A DNA stretch of 64,000 nucleotides. It comes from Prostheceraeus crozeri. Lineage: Eukaryota > Platyhelminthes > Polycladida > Euryleptidae. The stretch spans positions 62,001-126,000 of the forward strand of contig CAJQUW010007539.1 of the NCBI GenBank assembly GCA_907163375.1, in the 5' to 3' direction. A program made the position numbers and the translations under genes. This document shows, piece after piece, positions 46,318-56,946 of the stretch (within the stretch, counting starts at the first letter, position 1; the number at the start of each line of letters is the position of its first letter). The notes under the pieces were generated by a model, which saw only the letters and a program-made list of their open reading frames with translations, was not told the origin of the DNA and made no database searches.

Positions 46318-46948
46318 GTACTTATGGGTTATCTCCCCCCCCCCGCGTTTTCAAATTTGCCTACAATCCGTAGAAATGAATCAATCGTCACAAAACTTTA
46401 AGGACAAGTAAGTGAGGTTATTCTCTACCAACATGCAAAAATTTAGGCAAATCGGACGAGCACTTTTTGAATTAGTAGCGATGACTTGAAGTGCAACGAT
46501 GCCGGCAGCTTGATCTGACTTCTTATGACCTCACCGTCGGAGCAGAAAGCACTTGAGGTCAACAAAGTCATCTCCCGACAACTCGTGAAGCGATGATGAC
46601 CAGGCTACATCCCTTATATGAAAATGCTTGGCTTAATAAAGTTGTGGCAAGGTAGTGGTCGTGGGAAGATTTCAAATAACAGTGGATGAGACGAAGAGGA
46701 AGAGAGAACAATGCACACACGATCAACAATAATATGTCGAACAGACGAAGTCAGATCAAGCTGCAGACTTCGCTACACTTCACGTGATCGTCTCTAATTC
46801 AAAAAGTACTTGTCCGATTTGTATATTTTTTGTATGTGGGTAGAAAATTTGCATAAGTACGTTTACCTGAAGTTTGGTGACGATTGATTCATATTTGCAG
46901 ATTTTAGACAAATTTGAAAACGTGGGGGGGAGATAACCCATAAGTAAC
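46318..46948. mobile_element. MITE-D, about 630 bp with long inverted ends
   Basis: The left end (GTACTTATGGGTTATCTCCC, then GTTTTCAAATTTG, then GAATCAATCGTCAC) is repeated inverted at the right end (46,800-46,948). The inverted match is about 200 bp with mismatches. The flanks acggtgca / acgctgca fit an imperfect 8-bp duplication. Its outer end resembles MITE-A (GGTACTT followed by a C run). No coding capacity. Confidence 0.7.
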
Positions 46949-46959
46949 TACGCTGCATA

Positions 46960-47137
46960 CAACTCACAGTAGTGGCACAAAAATCGCACATATTTTCATT
47001 TGCGACGTAGATGCACTTGTCAACCACTGTTCATTAAGTTGGTAGAATCAGTCACATATGCAATCCTGAGCTTTTCATTGTGATTAATATCCCATGCAGC
47101 TATTATCATCTAGTCAACTTCAGATAAACAACATATT
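46960..47137. mobile_element. Diverged fragment of the MITE-C family
   Basis: It shares aatcgcac, agatgcac, gaatcagtcacat and aacttcagataaaca in the same order as MITE-C copies 1 and 2, with many differences. It is an older copy. Confidence 0.55.
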
Positions 47138-48565
47138 TCAGTCCTTTTATCACAGGTGAGGGACACAGGTGAGGAGTCAGTTTAATGATGGGGAGATGCT
47201 GCTCTACCAAGACGGCGCTCTACTTTGCTGGTCGCGTTTGCTGTCCTCTTCGCTGAATCGTGCGAACTGTTCTACTCAGTTCGCTGGCGCTTTTACCCTA
47301 CTTAGTAACATCCTTAGACAACTGGTTGTGTGGTGACCTGTTGCGACATGCGCAACGCATGATCAAACACTGAAAGATCATCGACAACGAATTACGAAGG
47401 AAGCTGCCCAGATTTCGTCGCAGCCGCGCATGAAGGCAAGCGGGCCACCAATTTTAAAAGGCAGTAGTACAGGCTTAGTATCATTTTTACTTTAAAGTGC
47501 ATATATGTACTGCTGTGCCGCACGTGCATATACGGCGCAGTGGTTGTATTACATGACAGAATTTTACATGTAAATGTTCACAGCAGTATTGTACGCAACT
47601 AATTTGCTTAATATTAAGGAGCCATGATTTACTTTCTACAATTCATATGAGTAGTGAAGAACGAATAGGTCCATATAAAATCATGGAAGCTTTCTTTTTG
47701 TGCAATTAAACGGCAATTTGACTTTTTTGCTGATTTGACCGACATTCCTTATTTTATCGAAAACTGACGGTCTGTCAGTGCAGTGCAACTATCCATCTGA
47801 AAGCCGCACTAGATAAAGTTGATTTTGCTCCAATTATTGATCATGCTACAAGTACATGCGTGCACATATGCCACCCAAACATATGCGGCTTTTAAAAACC
47901 GTGGATGGGCTCCCAAATGGTAGTCGTGTGCTAATGCCAATCGAGTATACGAAATATATATTACTGTAGTCTTATGCAAATGAAATTCAACAAGAATATT
48001 TGAGATAAATGTTGGCCTGTCAAAATCTTGCGGTTGGATTCCTCCATTCGTAGTCAAAGTCTTATTAATATAGCCTCTTTCTAGGTTCATTGAGGCGTGG
48101 TTTATTACGTAGAGAAACATGGTCAGTAGAACATCGAATACTATGTGACCTAGTATAAACTCGCGCAGGTGATGACCATTTTGCACTTATACGAGAAGAT
48201 ATTCATTACGAAAGAAAGGAGCATGGTTGGGTAATTCGAATGCGAATTTTTGTTTTTTGTGCCACCATATTGCTCATTAATATGGTTTTGCTAACTCTAA
48301 AGAGGATCCCTCAGCCTTAGATGCACCTCCCAAAGATCGAAGTCGGAGTGAGTCATTTTTGCATCATCGATTCAAATTAGGCTATTATTCAAATTAGATA
48401 AGACAAGCGGTGGTGGGCCACCAAGCGTTGTCCACCACTGCCATAAAGGGATGAGATTGTGTAATTTTCAATATTAGGACGTACTTGATTTGTGTCAGTA
48501 TCACATGCTTTGATCATCTTTCGTTTTGAAATATATATTTGCCGCAAATATACTAAGCTGTAGAA
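47138..48565 (-). other. Region without recognised gene; one 125-codon open frame
   Basis: The minus-strand frame 48,186-47,809 is open for 125 codons (contains NLERGYINKTLTTNGG, QPQDFDRPTFISNI). I do not recognise it; no domain, signal or splice context supports it. A short hAT-like end, cagtggtgg(a/g)caacgc, at about 48,425-48,445 is shared with the left arm (3,583-3,599). Nothing else seen. Confidence 0.2.
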
Positions 48566-48672
48566 GTTTATATCTAAATGTTAAGTACCAGTATAATTTA
48601 TTATAATGACGCTTAATATGGCTTCAAAAACCTATTGATTGATAATATTGTAACTTCGTTTTCATTTTTTCA

Positions 48673-48743
48673 GATTTGTGAGGAATATAAAAGAGATGCA
48701 ATCGGTCCGAATTTTCCTGAGCGGATATGACCGGAGACAGTAG
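48673..48743 (+). other. Possible antisense terminal exon in a right-arm insertion
   Basis: Within 250 bp missing from the left ACE intron (48,566-48,815), a polypyrimidine tract cgttttcattttttcag is followed by a short frame FVRNIKEMQSVRIFLSGYDR ending in TAG. It lies on the strand opposite ACE. It may be chance or a captured exon. Confidence 0.2.
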
Positions 48744-48828
48744 GATATGTTCTCAATGCAGTTTCATGTAATTGATCAAAGATCTTAAATATTGCTGGCA
48801 ACAATCCTCAATCTCAAAATTTACTCAC

Positions 48829-49201
48829 TTGAGCAATGTTCCAGCTTCTTTCGAATTATAAAAATTACACTTGAACAGAGGATCAGTACTTTTATAACCA
48901 CTCGCATTGCACAGCGCTTCATAGAACTGAAACTGCATTATGCGGCTCACGAAATAGCGAATATACGGCACATTATACGGTACATGATATTTAGAACCAG
49001 GATCAAAATCATCTTCAGTCCGCGGTACAGGCGCATCAATCCCTTGGAGATCTCGACGTAATTTCCACCACTCCTTATTATAATCCTCTGGATTAATAGT
49101 GCCGTTAAAAACACGCCATCTCCAAACATCGATCACCAAGGCAGATGGAATAAAACCGATGGTGTCAGTAACTCTTTGCATTAAAGTGTTAATATCTGCT
49201 T
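48829..49201 (-). CDS. ACE: Angiotensin-converting enzyme, penultimate exon (right copy)
   Basis: 373 bp, same splice sites and phase as 3,069-3,441. Six residues differ from the left copy, including [10 protein letters not shown] here versus [10 protein letters not shown] there, and VSRIMQF versus VSCIMQF. The right version keeps the Glu before WW that human ACE has (NQEWW), so it looks closer to the ancestral state. The KYHVP and PYIRYFVS ligand-binding stretches are intact. The exon is joined upstream to the HEMGH exon at 50,560-50,337. Confidence 0.93.
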
Positions 49202-50336
49202 CTGGAACATGAAATGAGAAACAGTAATGTCAAAAATGTTATCGAAATGTCCTATGAATTTATTTTTGCAATAGCTTATCTATTTGTCTCTCTTTGTGAT
49301 TACATGTAATAGCAGAATGACAGCATAAATCAAATAGCACTTTTATAGGGCTGTGCGCTAGCACATGTTGAAGTATATGCGGAATATATTTGTTTCGCGT
49401 TCTATGTGTTGTATGATAGTCATTTAAAACTTCAAAATCTTGAAGGTGTATAGTCTCTATCTTTCATACAAAAAGTTCATTTTTATTAGAATTCAATGCA
49501 AATTTTATGGAGCATTAGGAAAATTCCAAGTGTTAAAGAATTTGAAGCAGACTTCCACAGGCCTCCTTTACTATTTGGCTAATACTTGCAAGTGACTCTC
49601 ATCATACTTTGCCTGTGCGTCTCTGTATGAGCTCCAACTCTAATTGAATTTTTTTAAAAAAAATGGTAAAAAATTGTAATCACTAAATTACTAAGTCAGT
49701 GGCGGACGAAACGTCTGGTTTTGAATTAATTATTTTTGCATTATTCATCATAGATATTCTCTATCTCTAAATTACTCCATATTTAATAAACCTATGGTTG
49801 GAATTTTCAGATTCCTATACAGGACATCTATCATTTGGTATTACGACTGAATCAATTTATATTGAGGGGTGTTGAAAAAGGGACATGTCCCGTCTGCAGC
49901 ATTGCTTTCTGGTGCAATTCGTCGACATGCACGTATAACAATGACATGAAAGGATGATGTCTGACAATCAATTTATCAAACGCTTCATATAAAATTCCAT
50001 AATTTGTTTAAATAATGTATGCGTTTTACTATTGAGAATAGTCAAAATTTATGCTTATAATCAGAAAAGCATGTGTCGCATTTGTATACGAATACGAAAA
50101 ATATATATGTAGATGCGGATCATATGCCAACCATTAGCTGGATAATTCATTGTAATCGGTGACATTTATAGAAAATTAGTTAGACACACATTCATATCGC
50201 AACATTGTTTACACTTGTCAACGACATTATTACAATAAAAAAGGCTATGATTGCTTATGTCCGAGAAATTTTGTAATCGTTTAAATTAATCGGCACTATA
50301 AAATTGCTAATCTGCATACTTCTATTGCAAACAAAC
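49202..50336 (-). other. ACE intron (right copy)
   Basis: Non-coding. Positions up to 50,163 match the left arm. 50,164-50,336 has no left counterpart in the window because hAT-1 intervenes. No gene seen. Confidence 0.7.
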
Positions 50337-50560
50337 CTTTCGATGACTTCAAATTTTTCAATAATTTCAATTCTTTCAAATGCGCATTACTCGTTGCTGA
50401 TAAAGCAACGGCATCTCCGACGGCTTCGTGAAACCCAGAATTTGCTCCATATCTGAATGAACAGGGTTGATTTTGGTATGCCATGAAATATATTATATGA
50501 CCCATCTCATGAAACACTATCTTAAAGTCTGCGCCTGTTCGAGCAGTACACATCTTGATC
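50337..50560 (-). CDS. ACE: Angiotensin-converting enzyme, zinc-site exon (right copy)
   Basis: 224-bp exon with the acceptor ttcattccag before 50,560 and the donor aaag/gtttgt after 50,337. It encodes IKMCTARTGADFK, then the zinc-binding HEMGH, then YGANSGFHEAVGDAVALS, where the Glu of HEAVGD is the third zinc ligand, then KNLKSSK. Human ACE has the same order: KMCT, HHEMGH, GANPGFHEAIGD. The split final codon (g/aa) fits the next exon. All catalytic residues expected here are present, so this copy could be active if its upstream exons, which lie outside or beyond the repeats to the right, exist. Confidence 0.94.
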
Positions 50561-50735
50561 CTGGAATGAAAGGTGATAAGAAATATATTGCTTTAGGGAA
50601 GGGCTCGAGAAAATGAAAGGTTTTTTTCTTTAATAATTTACTGCTCAGAAACAAAATATGAAAGGTGAAGCGTCATTACTTCGGTACCAGTGCTTTCCAT
50701 AAAACACAGCTTGTGGAGGGGACTGGTGCCGAAGT

Positions 50736-50990
50736 CATAGAAATTGACAACAACAAAACCTCTAGAATGGAAATTAAGCTTCATGCAATGCACAATAACG
50801 GCACATAAATCGCACGCATTTTCACTTGGATGCACCTGCCAACGTCTGTATCATTGGGTTAGAATCAGTCACATGAGTAAATCGAAGCTTTTCATTGGTT
50901 GCTTATGCCCCAACTTAGTCCTCCGGATGTGCCGCGACCTTGAGTCAATTTCCATTCTAGCGAACTTCAGATAAACGATCTATTTCTATG
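50736..50990. mobile_element. MITE-C, copy 2
   Basis: 255 bp, CATAGAAAT / ATTTCTATG ends, perfect 8-bp duplication gccgaagt (50,728-50,735 and 50,991-50,998). Near-identical to copy 1 and in the same orientation. It is inserted at the foot of a short hairpin (cttcggtaccagt ... actggtgccgaag, about 50,677-50,734). Upstream bases 50,561-50,676 hold nothing recognised. Confidence 0.9.
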
Positions 50991-51089
50991 GCCGAAGTAG
51001 CGACTTGCCACTTTTTCACATTTCATTACTGACTGATAGAACGCACTAAAGCAACGATTCTCCGGAACTTTGTAAATTCCAAGCAAAAT

Positions 51090-52135
51090 GATCGATTACA
51101 CCATGAATAGGTATGTCTTAATTGTTAGCGAATGAATAGTAACTATAACATCGCTGAAATTTGTTTTTGGGTTGCTATCGCTTAATGCTAACATATTGCA
51201 ATTTTTTTTTAATTTTGTGTCAGTCATGTATTTTCTATATACACTATACATGTTCGAAAATATGAAAGAATACCTTCTTCTTCGGGTACGGGATATTAAA
51301 TAAAAATTACAAATTTTCCTGACGTTTCGCCGTCCGGCTTGGTCGCAAGAATCGAAGAAACTGTTGTACAGAACAGAATACAATTCATGAGGATGGCATG
51401 ATATTGATTTAATACTAGATAAATTGCTATTAGACCTGTTAAACATAAGATACACAACCGTATAGAAGTATTCATGTACCCCTATAATACTGCTATTTAC
51501 AATCTAAGTATACTGATGCTGTATCACTACAAATAAGACAAAGAATACTAAAATGAAGTTAAGAAAAATGCTAGAGAAAGAAACCTGGTTCATGAGACAA
51601 TGGTCAGCTTCTTCCCGGTGCATCCATTCATTAATTTATCAGGCTGGATCTCGTTGATGTACAGCGACTCAAGAAAAATACGTCGAGAATAGTTATGGAC
51701 GTTTGAGTGAATTATCTCCCATTGAATGTTGACCTGACTATGGGGATGCTCCACGTGGAAATGGTCACACACAGCGCTGTCCAAATTTTTGCAGTTGATG
51801 TGCTCACTTATGTGGGTTCCCACTGTTCTTGCAGTTTGACCGATGTAAATTTTTGAGCATAGCCCACAACTAATTTTGTAAATAACGCATTTAGTATTGC
51901 ACGTATTCAGATGAGTGGAAATTTTGCATGTAATTAGGAGAACAAGACAAACGGCCTTTAGGAGGATGAAAAACTCTTTTTAATGGAGGAGCAGAAGAAA
52001 ATCCGAGTCGAATCATATCTTGTAAGCCCGATTTCCTTACGGAGCTTGACATTCGGCATTTGTGTTCCTCGGATAAAAACGGGCATTTAATAAATATGCG
52101 GTTGGAAGAGCGCATTCTGACTACTGCCACTTAGA
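51090..52135 (-). mobile_element. Penelope-like element fragment with GIY-YIG domain
   Basis: Minus strand: SAPPLKRVFHPPKGRLSC (about 52,000-51,945), then CVIYKISCGLCSKIYIGQTA (about 51,895-51,840; the YIG core), THISEHINCKNLD, SAVCDHFHVEHPHSQVN, and FLESLYINEIQPD (about 51,670). This is a full GIY-YIG nuclease in nearly one frame, with one break near 51,890. Downstream to 51,090 is taken as its 3' untranslated part. RT is not present. Target duplication not found. Confidence 0.75.
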
Positions 52136-52182
52136 AGCAACTTCTTAGAAGCAACGGAATGATGGCATACGGTTTCCCTGTA

Positions 52183-52353
52183 TCATTCTTTCACACTTAT
52201 TGGGATATAGTAGCAACCTTCCGGTAAGTGACACCGCATGCGCGTTGCGCTACTTGCAAACTCAGCAGAACAATATTTGCAAACACCCTTAGATTTTTTA
52301 TTTTCTTCAATTTTGCTGAAGTGTTGCCATACATTACACTGATTCCTCGGCAT
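52183..52353 (-). pseudogene. BED-type zinc finger exon (hAT-like N-terminus)
   Basis: The acceptor ttgtatttccttgcag abuts ATG at 52,353-52,351. The frame reads MPRNQCNVWQHFSKIEENKK, then GVCKYCSAEFASSATRMRCH, ending at TGA 52,185-52,183 after 56 codons. C-x2-C followed by H-x4-C and the leading VWQHF are hallmarks of BED fingers, which bind DNA in hAT transposases and in host genes derived from them. No transposase core is adjacent; Penelope-like DNA follows. Either an orphan transposon exon or a relic. Confidence 0.6.
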
Positions 52354-52868
52354 CTGCAAGGAAATACAATATAATTAATAAACGTTCAAATACAAGTAAT
52401 TGAGGTTAACTGATGAGCATGGTACTGCTGTAAATAATCCATTAGTTAACACCAGAGATGATCCGCTCCGATTACCTTTCCCTCACATTTCTCACATCAC
52501 ATAACAGGAAATTTCTCACGTTTTCTCACATCACGTAATAACGATTTTTTCACTTCTTAACATAACCAGGGTTTCTACGACCCGAAAACCCACCCGGGAA
52601 ACGCCGCGCAAATATACACCCCGGACACCTCATATACTGTGTACTGTATACGCTTGGTCTAACGATCTTTTGGCATAGAGGTCGAGCCCCGAAAGTGCCA
52701 TTGGAAGTGGGCAGGTAGGGCTTCCGTACTAAAAACACTACAACGGTCCAGAAAAGTCTGACTATGTCAGCACCGTCCAAGCCCCCAGTATGGGGCAGTA
52801 GTGACGCTAAAGCTTCACATTGTCTTCTGTTCAGCCAATTTTGAACCGCTCTTGAACTACCTGACTTA
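52354..52868. other. No gene recognised
   Basis: It contains two copies of tctcacatcac(g/a)taa near 52,490 and 52,525, and otherwise unremarkable sequence up to the Tc1-type element. Confidence 0.5.
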
Positions 52869-53546
52869 CAGTACGCGCCATATTACTTGGGACACCTGCT
52901 TTTTCACAGTTATTATCGCCTATATTTTACAATGTTACTTCAATTTGAATTAAATGATGCTTGATTGTGACTTGGGTCATAAGTTACTTAGCGTGTAGTT
53001 TTTGGCTCTGTTATTCATTATGAAAGGCAGTACATATTGTCGTATGTAAAAATATTGCGCGCCACATTACTTGGGACAGTTAGAAAAGACGGCTTTATCG
53101 CACGATGAAAACAAATTTTTGTTTTTAAGCAAAACCAAAGTTATGTAAATGGATAATTTCATTTATAGCACACTCAAAAAACAACTATTCAATCGTCAGA
53201 ATGTTGTATGGCTAAATTGCTTAGGACACTTGCTTTTTTATAATCTTTCTGGTCTAGATGTTAAACGTCTTCTTCAACTGCGGTGAAATATTGCATAATT
53301 CTGGCTTGGGTTTTCAGTTGCTTGACCTGCATTTACAGCATTTACTTGACTTGCATTGCATGAGCTGTGTTTTTCATTTTCAACGGCACAAAATATGGTC
53401 ATTTATTAGATTATTGCGAGTCAAATTACTTGGGACAGCTTTCTATGGTTGTAATGTTGAGACATAGCGTCGAATAAATAGGCGGTGCGAACAGATTTCT
53501 GCATTAATGTTAATCGTATTTTAAAAATTTAAATTATCTATTTTAT

Positions 53547-54109
53547 TGTAACTTAGTTTATTTATATGTTAGCACTCTGGAAATATTAACTCTATTACTA
53601 CCGTCTCAATCGACTTTCCTCAACTATATTACGCTTCCAGCAATCACAAGTTCACGTTTACCTTTCCCAGAGTTAGTGTCACCCACTAAGGCTTACTCAA
53701 GATAAAATAATGATATCGATAGACACCGTATATTATGCCTATGTGGGGAAGAGCTAAAAGGATGAGCAGCGTACAAAGTGAAGCACAAAAGAATACTCAG
53801 TTCGGTGACGACAACTGTTCGGTCGTTGAGTTATATATACTGTACTACCATCCTCTTCCTAAGCATCCGCACCGGATGCGTCCACTGCCTCGAAAGTCAT
53901 AAATCAATCTTGATGGAAAAGTTCGTTTGACATTTTTGACACATGCGTCTGATATAATTTTACTCCCACTTCCGCCTCTTCATCTTGTGATTGAGCTCGC
54001 GTGCCGATTTGCGATTTAATTATTTTCACCTCTTCACCCGTGGACTTTACAACTTGTTACATTTTCCATTTTTTCCAACTGTCGTATTTCATATTTCAGC
54101 CCGGTTACA
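53547..54109 (-). repeat. Gypsy element 3' LTR
   Basis: 563 bp, apparently identical to 58,430-58,992. Confidence 0.93.
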
Positions 54110-55017
54110 TATGATACCCCTTCATTTAGGTGTTGTCCCAACACCTGACACAAATTCGAAGTAGGGAGTTTAGTTCATCACGAATACCGAGGCATGTGGA
54201 TGGTAGCAAATAGAGAAGACAAAATTACAATCAAGCGAAGATGCTGCTCACACTGTCCGCTCTCCCTCACATAAGTTATGAAAACATGTAAAATCATATA
54301 CATATACATGTATATCAAATGACAGAATGACAATCAATGTACAAAGTCACTATCATGGGGTTAAAAACTGATATTCACTGATCGCAACATTCAATACACA
54401 TATGGTCACCATAACCGGAACTGTCAATCGCACCATCACCCAAAGAGAGATAAACTATGTCCACACACATCAATGGAGACATCTTAAATATAACATATAT
54501 ACACAGACACGTGACCCCATGATGAAAAGAATAATTGTATAACAAGATAATACGGTAAGAAGCACTGAGGATGATTAAGAGTAGTCCATGAAATGTCGTT
54601 ACTCGAAAAATACAATTAACTGTCTCCCAACTCGACCACTGACAACACTGCACGTACCTTACTAGCTGGCGGAATTTAGTAAAGGCATAAAGCGCTATAG
54701 TAATAGATGTATACGAGGATATATGATGGTGATATAAGTTGTTATAGGATTTCAAATATACATGTATGATGAGATAAAATGCCAGCGGTAGCACTCATCA
54801 CTCCATCAAGCTAGTGGTAAAGAGAAGAAGACAACAACTCTGCTGATTCCTTCGCCACCTAGGCGAATAATTACTTAAATTATTTTACACTGCGTAACAC
54901 TCAATCATACATTCTGACAAAATATATAATAGTAACATGATTGGTATATGCTGAAAAAAAAATGGTTGGTTAGTAGTACATTTTTATAGAGCAATATTTT
55001 TGGTTAAAAGTCGTACG

Positions 55018-55078
55018 TACGGTTTACGGTTGCGGTTAACGGTTTACGGTTAGTGGTTACGGTTAGCGATTACGGTGC
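55018..55078 (-). repeat. Short tract of TTACGG-like repeats
   Basis: About nine degenerate units of the type ggttta/cggtta/acggtt inside the LTR element, between Pol and the 3' LTR. Confidence 0.6.
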
Positions 55079-55084
55079 CGGGGC

Positions 55085-56946
55085 TTACTGTGGATAAGCT
55101 ACTTTTCTTCCTCTCAATGGGTATCGAGTAGTTTTTGTATTTCTGTCGGCCTCATATTCATCCTCCTCTTCTGTCTCTTTCTCTTCTGACGCGTCATTAA
55201 CGGTTTCCCGCTCAGGCTGAGCTCTCCCGAGCGATTCAGCCTCATCGTCACTTGAAGTGTGACCGTCGCCGTCATTCAGTTCCGAGATCTCCTTAGTATT
55301 GTCGGTTTTTTCATTATTTATGAGTGCCGGGATTCCTGCCGAACGGTCAAGTTTAACCCTATTTAGGTGGACCCACATGGACTGGGAGCGGGGCTCACGC
55401 ACTGATACTATTTTACAATTAGTGTCTGTCAATTCTGTAATACGCATTGGACCTTTCCATTTATGCTGCAATTTAGGAGTGAGCCCTTTTGATTTAGCTG
55501 GCATGTGTACGTAAACGCGATCTCCGATTGCCAACTTATCAGCGGTCAACGTCACTCTCCTGTCGTAATATTTCTTTTGCTTATCTTGTGCTTTTTCGAT
55601 GCAATCTTTCGCAACTTTCCAGGCTTCCGATAAGGTTCGAGCTAAATTATGCTTATAATCGTCAACTGAGCTGGCCGATTCAGTTAGATCCCGAAGAACT
55701 AAATCGCTAGGAAGTAGAGGGTCTCGACCATACAATAAAAAGAATGGGCTTTCTTTAGTAGAACTATGGCTCGCAGCTCTATATGCGAACAGGACATATG
55801 GAATGAAGACATCCCAGTCCTTCTGGTCGCGACTGGTATAAAATGATAACATCGTAGTAAGTGTTTTGTTGAATCGCTCTACTTGACCATCTGTTTGAGG
55901 ATGAAATGATGTGGTAAAAACTTTTTCTGTGTTCGTTAAACGACATACTTCTTTTAATAATTCTGAGGTGAAATTTCTGCCTCGATCGGATAACAGACAC
56001 TCAGGACAACCATGAGTCGCAATTATGTTTTCGACAAATAATCTGGCGATGGTTGTTGCCTTCTGGTCTGGGACTGCAAAACATTCAGGCCATTTAGTAA
56101 AATAATCTGCGAAGACAACGATGTATTTGTTTTGGTTTCTAGTTAAAGGTAGAGGGCCTAAAACATCAATTCCTAATCGAGCCATTGGACGATTTATCGG
56201 AATTGACACCATTGGAACGACTGTTTTAACTTTAGGACCCTTTTTGGTGGCGCAAGCGATACAGGCTTGGCACCACTCAGTGACATCTTTATGTAGTGTA
56301 GGCCAATAATAGAATTTGTTGATTCTAGAGATGGTTTTTTCAATTCCTAGGTGGCCACCAAATGCACCGGAATGTAGTTCCGTGAATACTGTTTGACGCA
56401 ACTCTTGTGGGAGAGCTAGTAACAAGTCGTTGCCTGGAGTGTTTACACTTTTATAATATAACAAACCTTTTGATAAACGGAAATTTGGCCAATTATCATT
56501 AATGAATTTTAAGCATTGCTTAGACAATTGTTTAGGCATGGCTTGGTGCTGCAATTTCTTTATGATGGCATTATAAATAGTGTCTTCCTTTTGTTGCTGC
56601 TGCACGCACGAAAATTCAGAACGAGATCTTATTTCACTGATCGCATTAATAGGTATGCGAGACAATGTGTCGGCGTTTGAGTGTTTCTTGCCTGGACGGT
56701 ATAAAATTTCAAAATTATACTCTTGAAGTAATAATGCCCATCTCATGAGCCTTGATGACGGTTCTTTGTGATTAACAAATACCGTAATGGTGCATGGTCT
56801 ACTATGGCATAGAACTTTTTGCCCCAGAGGTATTCACTGAAATGTTTGACAGCAAATACTAAGGCAAAGGCTTCTTTAATGAGGGGGCAACCCCTATTAA
56901 AAATGATTCCAGTGCCAGTGTTTTCCGAACATCCTATCCTCATCAT
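55085..56946 (-). pseudogene. Gypsy Pol part: RNase H end, integrase, C-terminal tail
   Basis: Fossil polyprotein segment. The RNase H end is FEILYRPGKKHSNADTLSR; the integrase zinc region has H-x-H and CIACATKKG; the integrase core is GIDVLGPLP, LSDRGRNFTS and HPQTDGQVERFN; a chromodomain-like or GPY-type region follows (HKWKGPMRI), then an acidic tail rich in Glu and Asp. This is standard order for Gypsy elements. It belongs to an incomplete copy. Confidence 0.88.

Larger units (their letters stand above)
30245..50163 (-). repeat. Right arm of the giant imperfect inverted repeat
   Basis: Reverse-complement counterpart of 2,102-27,045. It lacks hAT-1, MITE-A, the foldback element, PLE-1, LINE-B, the RAG1-like transposon, MITE-B and piggyBac-1, and shows their empty sites. 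It has its own extra DNA at 41,092-44,340, about 44,395-48,420, and 48,566-48,815. The outer limit is set by where left-arm sequence stops at hAT-1; the true end may lie further right. Confidence 0.9.

Noticed and set aside
54375-54794. 139-codon minus-strand frame inside the Gypsy element
   Set aside because: It lies beyond the integrase tail, has low-complexity composition and no resemblance to envelope or other known proteins.
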